A stretch of 64,000 nucleotides of DNA from Cognataquiflexum gelatinilyticum (GTDB lineage Bacteria; Bacteroidota; Bacteroidia; Cytophagales; Cyclobacteriaceae), in NCBI RefSeq assembly GCF_024813435.1, contig NZ_JANAEZ010000003.1, forward strand, positions 310,001 to 374,000, read 5' to 3'. The notes beneath the pieces were generated by a model that did not search any database, was not told where the DNA came from, and worked only from the letters and a program-made list of their open reading frames with translations. Below are positions 15,366 to 22,835 of this stretch, piece by piece. Numbering within the stretch: the first letter of the stretch is position 1; each line of letters begins with the position of its first letter. A program made the translations under genes and the position numbers.

Positions 15366-17996
15366 ATGAAAGCCAAAGAAATCCGAAATTTATTTATTCA
15401 ATTTTTTGAGTCCAAAAAGCACCATTATGTGCCCTCCTCACCGATTGTGGTCAAAAACGACCCAACACTTATGTTTACCAATGCCGGCATGAATCAGTTC
15501 AAGGATTATTTTTTGGGAAATGAAGATCCCAAATTCTTGAGAGTGGCCAACAGCCAAAAATGTCTACGTGTCTCTGGCAAGCACAATGACTTGGAGGAAG
15601 TGGGTGTGGACACCTACCACCATACCATGTTTGAGATGTTGGGCAACTGGTCATTCGGAGATTATTTCAAAAAAGAAGCAATTGAGTGGGCCTGGGAATT
15701 ATTGACTGAAGTCTATCAATTACCAAAAGACCGGCTTTATGTTTCTGTTTTTGGAGGAGATGCGGGTGACAACTTGGAAAGGGATATGGAGGCTTTTCAG
15801 ATTTGGAGCAAAATCCTTCCTGAAAGCAGGATTATTTTTGGTAGCAAAAAAGACAATTTTTGGGAAATGGGAGATACGGGACCTTGTGGACCATGCTCCG
15901 AAATCCACGTTGACCTCAGGTCAGATGAAGAAAGACAGAAAATTGACGGATTTGATTTGGTCAACAATGACCACCCTCAGGTAATCGAGATTTGGAATCT
16001 TGTTTTTATGCAGTTCAACAGGGTTGCTGATGGGAGCCTTAAAGAACTTCCTGCCAAACATGTAGACACAGGAATGGGGTTTGAAAGGCTTGTGAGAGCA
16101 ATCCAAAACAAATCTTCCAATTATGATACCGATGTCTTTACACCATTTATTCAGGCAGTCGCTGCCAAATCCGGGAAGGAATATGGAAAGGATGAAAAAA
16201 TAGACATTGCTATGCGGGTGATCGTAGATCACATCCGGGCGATATCATTTACCATTGCTGACGGTCAGCTGCCTTCCAATAACAAAGCCGGATATGTCAT
16301 CCGAAGGATTTTGAGAAGGGGAGTAAGGTATGGATATACTTTTCTGGGTTTCCAGAAACCGTTTTTATATGAATTACTTCCTTTGCTTGCAGAGACTTTT
16401 GGGGATATTTTCCCTGAAGTAGCCGCTCAACAGGATTTTATTGCCAAAGTGATTATGGAGGAGGAAAACTCCTTTTTGAGAACCTTGGATAATGGATTGA
16501 AAAAACTTGATCAGATCAAAGAAGAAATGGCTGCTTCAGGTCAGGCTGTCATAGAAGGAAAAGTCGCTTTCGAACTGTATGATACTTTTGGATTTCCGCT
16601 TGACCTGACTTCTTTGATTGCTCGGGAAAATGGTCTGTCAGTAGATGAGAAGGGTTTTGCTATTGAGATGGAAAAGCAAAAAACCAGGTCAAGGGCTGCT
16701 GCAGAGCAGGAAACCGGCGATTGGGTTATGGTTGGAGAAGACGAGGGCGTGGAATTTATAGGTTATGATTATCTCGAATCCCAAAGCAGGATAATCAAAT
16801 ACAGACAGATCAAGGATAAAAAAGGAGACAGGTTTCAACTGGTCTTGGACAGGACGCCGTTCTATGCCGAAAGCGGTGGACAGGTAGGGGATCAGGGAGA
16901 ACTACAGTCCGAAAACGAAAGCATCAAAGTCCTAGATACCAAGAAGGAAAACGACCTCATTGTTCATTTTGTAGATAGGCTGCCTTCCAAGCCTGAGGCG
17001 GTATTTACTTCCAAGGTTAATGCGGAAAAACGGAAGCTGAGCATGAACAACCATACTGCGACTCACTTACTCCATGCCGCATTGAAGCAAGTATTGGGAG
17101 ACCATGTTCAGCAAAAAGGATCTCTGGTCAATGAGGAAATCCTACGATTCGACTTTTCCCATTTTACGAAGCTTAATGAGGAGGAAATCGCTCAGGTAGA
17201 AAGTATCGTCAATACCAAAATCAGGGAGAACATTTCTTTGAATGAGCAAAGAAATGTCCCGATCGCAGATGCAAAAAACCAAGGCGCAACTGCCTTGTTT
17301 GGAGAGAAATATGGAGATTTTGTAAGGGTAATCACTTTTGACAGGAATTTTTCAGTTGAACTCTGTGGCGGTACACACGTATCTTCCACAGGCGTGATCG
17401 GTTTGTTCAAGATTGTTTCGGAGGGATCAATTTCAGCCGGAGTCAGAAGGATAGAGGCGATTACAGCTGACGCAGCTGAAGCTTATGTCAATGACCAGTT
17501 TCAATTGGTGAAAGAAATTCAGGAATTGTTGAAAAATCCCCGGGATGTCAAAAAATCCATTGAAGCCCTTATCCAGGAACGCAATGAATTAAAAAAAGAA
17601 CTGGAATCCCTTCATTTGCAGCAGGCTGGAGCCCTCAAAGAGGAATTGATCCGTGGTATTGTGCAAGTGAATGGGACCAATCAGGTGGTTGCAAAAATAT
17701 CCTTGCCTTCAGCAGACGCTTTGAAAAAACTGGCATTTGAGCTTAAAAACGAGGTAGACAATGTTATTGCTGTTTTGGCAGCAGAGATTGATGGAAAACC
17801 ACAGTTGGCGGTTTTGATCAGTGAAAATCTGGTCGCAGAAAAGTCGTTGAATGCAGGGTTATTGGTGAGGGAATTGGCAAAAGAGATTGATGGTGGGGGA
17901 GGTGGACAGCCTTTCTTTGCCACTGCAGGAGGAAAAAACCTTGCAGGGCTACCTGCAGTCCTTGTCAAGGCAAAGTCACTTTTGGCAGGGATTTAA
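15366..17996 (+). CDS. alaS: Alanine--tRNA ligase
   Basis: Class II aminoacyl-tRNA synthetase that charges tRNA-Ala, 876 residues (normal length). The catalytic core begins at the N terminus (HHTMFEMLGNWSFGDYF, motif 2 region; HVDTGMGFERL, motif 3 region). The editing domain has HTATH (His563, His567) and CGGTH (Cys667, His671), so clearance of mischarged Ser/Gly should work. The C-terminal C-Ala/DHHA1-like domain ends with a Gly-rich GGGGGQPFFATAGG patch. It is divergent from the M23 gene; gatB follows about 85 bases later. Confidence 0.98.
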   Translation: MKAKEIRNLFIQFFESKKHHYVPSSPIVVKNDPTLMFTNAGMNQFKDYFLGNEDPKFLRVANSQKCLRVSGKHNDLEEVGVDTYHHTMFEMLGNWSFGDYFKKEAIEWAWELLTEVYQLPKDRLYVSVFGGDAGDNLERDMEAFQIWSKILPESRIIFGSKKDNFWEMGDTGPCGPCSEIHVDLRSDEERQKIDGFDLVNNDHPQVIEIWNLVFMQFNRVADGSLKELPAKHVDTGMGFERLVRAIQNKSSNYDTDVFTPFIQAVAAKSGKEYGKDEKIDIAMRVIVDHIRAISFTIADGQLPSNNKAGYVIRRILRRGVRYGYTFLGFQKPFLYELLPLLAETFGDIFPEVAAQQDFIAKVIMEEENSFLRTLDNGLKKLDQIKEEMAASGQAVIEGKVAFELYDTFGFPLDLTSLIARENGLSVDEKGFAIEMEKQKTRSRAAAEQETGDWVMVGEDEGVEFIGYDYLESQSRIIKYRQIKDKKGDRFQLVLDRTPFYAESGGQVGDQGELQSENESIKVLDTKKENDLIVHFVDRLPSKPEAVFTSKVNAEKRKLSMNNHTATHLLHAALKQVLGDHVQQKGSLVNEEILRFDFSHFTKLNEEEIAQVESIVNTKIRENISLNEQRNVPIADAKNQGATALFGEKYGDFVRVITFDRNFSVELCGGTHVSSTGVIGLFKIVSEGSISAGVRRIEAITADAAEAYVNDQFQLVKEIQELLKNPRDVKKSIEALIQERNELKKELESLHLQQAGALKEELIRGIVQVNGTNQVVAKISLPSADALKKLAFELKNEVDNVIAVLAAEIDGKPQLAVLISENLVAEKSLNAGLLVRELAKEIDGGGGGQPFFATAGGKNLAGLPAVLVKAKSLLAGI

Positions 17997-18080
17997 GAGA
18001 AATAGGAGGTTCCTAATTTGGTTTTGGTCTATTTTGAATCCAATTTTAGGGCAATTAAAATACAGAATAAAAGAGAAAAG

Positions 18081-19541
18081 ATGCTTTCAGCAGAAGTCAA
18101 AAATAAATATGAATTGGTCATTGGACTGGAAGTACATGCCCAGTTGCTGACCCAAAGTAAGATGTACACTTCTGATTCTACGGAATTTGGAAATCTACCC
18201 AATACACATATTTCAGTCATTACCCTTGGCCATCCCGGTACACTTCCCAAAGTAAACCGAAAAGCAGTGGAGTTTGCCATTAAGATGGGATTGGCATGTA
18301 ACTGCGAAATTACCCGGCATAATATTTTTGCAAGGAAGAATTATTTCTATCCTGATCTTCCAAAAGGATATCAAATCACCCAGGATAAAAACCCTATCTG
18401 TGTAGGAGGAAATGTCCCCATCACCCTGCCAGATGGGAGCAAAAAATCTGTAGCTCTGACGAGGATTCACATGGAAGAAGATGCGGGAAAGTCAATGCAC
18501 CTTGCAGGTGAGGTGGATACCTTGGTTGATTTTAACAGGGCAGGGGTTCCTCTAATCGAAATCGTATCTGAACCAGATATGCGCGCTTCCGACGAAGCCT
18601 ATGCTTACCTTGCCGAAATCAAAAAACTCGTCAAATATCTTGATATCTGCGATGGCAATATGGAAGAAGGCTCACTCCGATGTGACGCCAACGTCTCCGT
18701 GAGATTAAGGGGTGCTGCCGAATATGGAAAAAAAGTGGAAGTCAAAAATATGAATTCCTTCAGGAATGTGGTGAGGGCGATTGAACACGAATTTGAGCGT
18801 CAGGTGGAAATGGTGGAAGCCAATATTGAGATCATTTCTGAGACGAGGACTTTTGACGCATCCACAGGATTGACTGCAAGTATGAGGACCAAGGAAGACC
18901 TGAATGATTACAGGTATTTTCCTGAACCGGATTTGAGCCCTGTGATTGTATCAGAGGAATGGTTGGAAAGTGTAAAAGAATCCATGCCGGCTTTGCCACG
19001 AGAATTACACTACAAGTTTATAAACCAATACGGCTTATCAGAGTATGATGCCGGAGTGTTGACTGACAGCAAAGAAATAGCACTCTATTACGAGGAAGTT
19101 TGTCTATTCACCAAAAATTATAAAGGAGCAGCCAATTGGGTGATGGGTCCTGTGAAATCCTACCTGAATGAGCTTACCCTGCATATTTCTGATTTTCCGA
19201 TTTCTGCCAAAAGCCTTGCGGAGCTGATTGCCATCATTGACGAAGGGAAAATCAATTTCTCTGTGGCTTCACAAAAAGTATATCCTGAAATGTTGCTCCA
19301 CAAGACAAAACGCCCGATAGAAATCGCTCAGGATTTAAATCTTATTCAAGAAAGTGATGAAGGTTCTCTGATGCCGATTATAGAAACGGTATTGTCCGAA
19401 AATGCTTTGAAAGTGGAAGAATACCGTTCCGGGAAAAAAGGATTGATGGCCATGTTTATGGGGCAGGTGATGAAAAAATCCCAAGGTAAGGCAGACCCAA
19501 AAGTTGCCACAAAATTACTGACTGAAATACTTGAAAATTGA
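18081..19541 (+). CDS. gatB: Asp/Glu-tRNA amidotransferase subunit B
   Basis: GatB kinase-like subunit of the GatCAB complex, which converts Glu-tRNA-Gln (and Asp-tRNA-Asn) to the amide form. From ATG 18081 it has 486 residues. It shows YELVIGLEVHAQLLTQSKM at the start, the DLPKGYQITQ and MEEDAGKSMH segments, GSLRCDANVS, and the C-terminal YqeY-like tail domain (about 400-486). The frame is open from a TTG at 18018, but the extra 21 residues precede the conserved start and the ATG has AAGAGAAAAG before it. Presence of gatB implies indirect Gln-tRNA formation; gatA and gatC are outside the window. The next gene begins one base after the stop. Confidence 0.96.
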   Translation: MLSAEVKNKYELVIGLEVHAQLLTQSKMYTSDSTEFGNLPNTHISVITLGHPGTLPKVNRKAVEFAIKMGLACNCEITRHNIFARKNYFYPDLPKGYQITQDKNPICVGGNVPITLPDGSKKSVALTRIHMEEDAGKSMHLAGEVDTLVDFNRAGVPLIEIVSEPDMRASDEAYAYLAEIKKLVKYLDICDGNMEEGSLRCDANVSVRLRGAAEYGKKVEVKNMNSFRNVVRAIEHEFERQVEMVEANIEIISETRTFDASTGLTASMRTKEDLNDYRYFPEPDLSPVIVSEEWLESVKESMPALPRELHYKFINQYGLSEYDAGVLTDSKEIALYYEEVCLFTKNYKGAANWVMGPVKSYLNELTLHISDFPISAKSLAELIAIIDEGKINFSVASQKVYPEMLLHKTKRPIEIAQDLNLIQESDEGSLMPIIETVLSENALKVEEYRSGKKGLMAMFMGQVMKKSQGKADPKVATKLLTEILEN

Positions 19542-19542
19542 T

Positions 19543-20661
19543 ATGAAAAATCCATCGGTTGCTTCCTTATCTTTCCTGTTTTTGCTTTTGGTGATGGCCT
19601 GTGGTCAAGAAAGCAAACAGGAATTTGATGGTTCTGTAAAGGTTTCAGGAGTGGTTAAAAACGCTCCCGAAGGAAGAATAGAGTTGTATAAGTTTGTGAA
19701 TGAAAGCACAGAAATCATCGGAGAAATACCCATGGGTTCAGGAGGGGATTTTGAGTATGAACTCAGCCTTGAGGGTCCTGCATTTTTTGAATTACACTTT
19801 ATGAACCAAAAGATTGTCAAACTGGCTCTATTTGCTGAGGATGTGGAGGTTTTTTATGATTTCAATGATGAAGCAAGCCTTAAGGTAGAAGGGTCGGAAG
19901 ATTCTCAAAATCTCCAAAAAATTGAGGCGTTGACTGCTGAATACCAAAAGACCATCAATGAATTGAATACTGCCTATTTTGAAGCCATGAGCAAAAGGGA
20001 TCAGGAAGCGATCAAATCCATTCAGACCACTGCCATGAACCTTGAAGTGACCCAAGGCCAAAAGGTGAAAGAAGTTCTTACCGGTATGGAGGGGAGTTTT
20101 GCCACGATGGCTGGGATTTCCATGCTCAATATCAAAAATGATTTTCAGTACATTGATGAGTTGGTGGCCGGATTGAATGAAAAATATCCCAATACCAAGA
20201 TGATTCAATCACTGATGAACCAGTTAGACGACATGCGTGCATTGTCTATCGGTCAGGTAGCACCTGAGATTTCTTTGCCCAATCCTAATGGAGAACTTAT
20301 TAAACTGTCTGATTTAAGGGGAAAGTATGTTTTGATTGATTTTTGGGCAGCTTGGTGCAGGCCCTGCAGGGAAGAAAACCCCAATGTGGTAAGGTTATAC
20401 AACCAGTATAAAGATCAAGGTTTTGAAGTATTCGGTGTGTCATTGGACAGAACCAAAGAAGCCTGGGTCAAAGCAATTGCCGATGATAACCTTACATGGA
20501 CGCATGTATCAGACCTAAAGTATTTCAATTCAGAAGCAGCTGCCATCTATCAGATCAATGCAATTCCTGCCACTTATATGCTTGACCCGGAGGGTAAAAT
20601 TATCGGGAAAGATTTGAGAGGAGCGAGTTTAGAAAATAAGCTGAAAGAGATATTTGAATAA
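19543..20661 (+). CDS. TlpA-like thioredoxin-fold lipoprotein
   Basis: A 372-residue exported protein. The signal peptide ends in a lipobox (LLLVMAC), and a DUF4369-like beta domain (about 25-130) and a helical linker precede a C-terminal AhpC/TSA-thioredoxin domain (about 232-372). The redox motif WCRPC (Cys272, Cys275) is intact, so a thiol-disulfide oxidoreductase role at the periplasmic face of a membrane is likely, for example in cytochrome or disulfide maturation. ATG 19543 is preferred over an in-frame TTG four codons earlier that overlaps gatB. It starts one base after the gatB stop codon, an unusual partner for a tRNA amidotransferase gene. Confidence 0.9.
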   Translation: MKNPSVASLSFLFLLLVMACGQESKQEFDGSVKVSGVVKNAPEGRIELYKFVNESTEIIGEIPMGSGGDFEYELSLEGPAFFELHFMNQKIVKLALFAEDVEVFYDFNDEASLKVEGSEDSQNLQKIEALTAEYQKTINELNTAYFEAMSKRDQEAIKSIQTTAMNLEVTQGQKVKEVLTGMEGSFATMAGISMLNIKNDFQYIDELVAGLNEKYPNTKMIQSLMNQLDDMRALSIGQVAPEISLPNPNGELIKLSDLRGKYVLIDFWAAWCRPCREENPNVVRLYNQYKDQGFEVFGVSLDRTKEAWVKAIADDNLTWTHVSDLKYFNSEAAAIYQINAIPATYMLDPEGKIIGKDLRGASLENKLKEIFE

Positions 20662-20747
20662 AGCCGGTGATTAATCCGAAAGGAAGGTTTGATAATTGAC
20701 TTCCCTTCGGAATTAATTGATATTTTTTACCGACTATACGATCTAAC

Positions 20748-20779
20748 TTGATAAAAAAAGGAAATTTCAATTAGATTTG
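20748..20779 (+). promoter_or_regulatory. Candidate promoter of exported LRR operon
   Basis: TTG at 20748-20750 and TAGATTTG (TAnnTTTG) at 20772-20779 are separated by 21 bases, close to the Bacteroidota sigma-A pattern. Transcription would start near 20786, leaving an untranslated leader of about 135 bases before the first gene. This is the best two-box match I found in the window. Confidence 0.45.
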
Positions 20780-20922
20780 TACAGGCTTAAAAAACGCGAT
20801 TTTTACAAGCAATTGCAAAACAAGCCATTCAAAAATCAAAAAATCTATTTTGAAATTTGAACGAAACCTGATCATAATTACCCAAATTCTAACAGTCTAT
20901 TAAACTAATCAATTAACTAAAC

Positions 20923-21396
20923 ATGAAAAAAAGAACCGCCAAATCAACGTTAAGCAGGGTGCTGACAATTGCCTTGTTTGGTTTGCTTGCTCTTGGAGCT
21001 TGCAAAGGTAAAAAGAAAGTCGTGGCTGCTCCCGAGCCTGCGCCTGTAGAAGAGGTAAAACCAACGCCGCCACCGCCGCCACCTGCAGGGCCTTCTGCTG
21101 AAGAAGTAGCTGTTGGAAAACTTGAAAATTACTTTAACAGCATTGCCGGATCTTCAAATGTAGATGCTGCCAACAGGACAATTCAGGAGGCAAAAGGTAT
21201 GTTCTCCAATGGATCTACCCCCGTTTTGATTGTGATTCACGAAGCCAATGGCATTAAAGATTACGATGAGCCTACCACGATAGAAAATTACCTTAACTAT
21301 CTGAAGGACACCAAGAAAAACCTAAACTTCATTTCTGATATCAGACTTGACGGAAACGGTAAAGTTTCAGAATTGGAATTGCGTCGTAAAAAATAA
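20923..21396 (+). CDS. Lipoprotein, first gene of LRR operon
   Basis: A 157-residue lipoprotein. Lipobox LGAC gives Cys27, followed by a Lys-rich patch (KGKKKVV), a Pro/Glu linker with six consecutive prolines (residues 50-55) and a compact domain at about 62-157 (ENYFNSIAGSSNVDAANRTIQEAKGMF by parts, then TIENYLNYLKDTKKNLNFISDI). That domain resembles parts of the next protein and of the LRR protein's N terminus. I do not recognise a named family. It begins the operon 25 bases before the next gene. Confidence 0.72.
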   Translation: MKKRTAKSTLSRVLTIALFGLLALGACKGKKKVVAAPEPAPVEEVKPTPPPPPPAGPSAEEVAVGKLENYFNSIAGSSNVDAANRTIQEAKGMFSNGSTPVLIVIHEANGIKDYDEPTTIENYLNYLKDTKKNLNFISDIRLDGNGKVSELELRRKK

Positions 21397-21420
21397 TATC
21401 CACCGAAAAATCACGAGATA

Positions 21421-21999
21421 ATGAAAAAATATATTCCTCTTTTCCTGTTGCTCTTTTTTGCTTCAGCGACCATTACGTTGGCACAAACTGACAACATCAG
21501 TCCTGCAAGAAAGCAGGCCATTGATTCCCTTGCTTTGGAAAAAGTAAAAGACTTAAGTAAATACATCAGCATTATCGGAAGCAAAGAAACACAATTCTCA
21601 GAAGCCAATCGCGTTATGGATAGGGCTGAGGAGTTGTTTGCTCCAGATGCAGAGATGGGGGTTTCTTCCTTGAGCCGCAAAGAGATAGCCTACTACAAAG
21701 TGAGAAATTACTTTGAAAGACTGATGGCATTGAACTATGACAAAGTCAACATCACTTGGTATGACATCCATTATATCAGTGATCTAGAAAGACAGCCTGA
21801 TGGTCGCTATGTAGGTGTCATCACTGTTTATCAAAGATTTGAAGGTACTTCAATCGAATCAGGTCTTAACTACCGAGACACGACCAAAAAGGATATCACG
21901 ATCTATGTGGAGAAAAAGCAAACTCAGATCGCAGGTAGAACAATCGAGTTTTGGGATGTGATGCTTGGAGATATCCGCGTGACAGAAACCGCTGCATGA
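21421..21999 (+). CDS. Exported protein, LRR operon gene 2
   Basis: A 192-residue protein with a signal peptide (MKKYIPLFLLLFFASATITLAQ). The mature part begins with helices (AIDSLALEKVKDLSKYISIIGS) and continues with strands (KVNITWYDIHYISDL, YVGVITVYQRF, KKDITIYVEKKQ), an NTF2-like helix-then-sheet order. The stretch SKETQFSEANRVMDRAEELF resembles SSNVDAANRTIQEAKGMF of the preceding lipoprotein. No catalytic motif is visible and the function is unknown. Its stop overlaps the next start as ATGA. Confidence 0.72.
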   Translation: MKKYIPLFLLLFFASATITLAQTDNISPARKQAIDSLALEKVKDLSKYISIIGSKETQFSEANRVMDRAEELFAPDAEMGVSSLSRKEIAYYKVRNYFERLMALNYDKVNITWYDIHYISDLERQPDGRYVGVITVYQRFEGTSIESGLNYRDTTKKDITIYVEKKQTQIAGRTIEFWDVMLGDIRVTETAA

Positions 22000-22835
22000 G
22001 AAAAGTAATTATTGCAATAACATTATTCATTACTTCCTTTGGAATGGCACCGGGGCAGGGCTTGTTCAGCCCCGGTTCCCCCAAGGATGACGGCAAGTTT
22101 GCCGCTTCGACCAAACAGGTCAATCAATTTTTTAGACGATTCAATGCCGAAGAAAGTCAAGACGGCATGAAAAGATATTATTCGGGAGATGCCCTTTTCA
22201 GGGACAGGGAATTGAGGGGAAAATTTATCAGTATACTTTTTGACAATGAGACTTCCGGCATTTCAGGAGAATTGAAGACTGAGTTTATGCGTGATGTGTT
22301 GTCCGAAACACAACCACAGTTTTTGAATTTCCATGAAGGGGAATGGTTTGCCGAAGTGGTGTCCGTTTTCCAATACAAGGGCAGAAGCGAAAATGTGACC
22401 TTATTTTTAAAAATCCAACCTGAAGGATTGGGATATGAGTGGGTCATTGATAAAGTAGTCTTCCAACCCTTTAAAGATATTTTCAACAAACCAATCGGGA
22501 CTGATAAAAGCTTTATCCATCCTCTGAGTCACGAACTTGGTTTTATGAATCTCCGCAAGGCATTCGAAAATTCCAATTCACCGGAATCTTATACCGCAAA
22601 GGAGTATGTTCCTGATTACCTTACCTTGTTTTTATACGAGTTAAAAAAAGGTAGCATCAAATTTGAAACAATATCTGATGTCAAGTTTCATTTTTTCCAA
22701 ATCAACAATTGGTATTTCGAATTGGACCAGTTTAACAGGCCGGGATTCAATACAGGATGGTTGATAGGGGATTTGGTGAAACTGAAGCCGGGAGATAAAG
22801 AAACTATATTAGAATTCATATATGACCAGAAATAG
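21996..22835 (+). CDS. Exported protein, LRR operon gene 3
   Basis: A 279-residue exported protein. The ATG at 21996 overlaps the previous stop (ATGA) and gives a proper signal peptide (MRKVIIAITLFITSFGMAPGQG); the frame opens 45 bases earlier but that part lacks a signal. The mature protein has helical and strand segments (TKQVNQFFRRFNAEESQDGMK, WFAEVVSVFQYKG, VTLFLKIQPEGLGYEWVIDKV) and no recognisable family. The W-x-x-x-V-x-V-F strand pattern resembles NTF2-like folds. It overlaps the LRR gene by 14 bases. Confidence 0.72.
   Translation: MRKVIIAITLFITSFGMAPGQGLFSPGSPKDDGKFAASTKQVNQFFRRFNAEESQDGMKRYYSGDALFRDRELRGKFISILFDNETSGISGELKTEFMRDVLSETQPQFLNFHEGEWFAEVVSVFQYKGRSENVTLFLKIQPEGLGYEWVIDKVVFQPFKDIFNKPIGTDKSFIHPLSHELGFMNLRKAFENSNSPESYTAKEYVPDYLTLFLYELKKGSIKFETISDVKFHFFQINNWYFELDQFNRPGFNTGWLIGDLVKLKPGDKETILEFIYDQK

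Noticed and set aside
18018..18080. N-terminal extension of gatB from the TTG
   Set aside because: Conserved GatB sequence begins after the ATG at 18081, which has a better ribosome-binding context.
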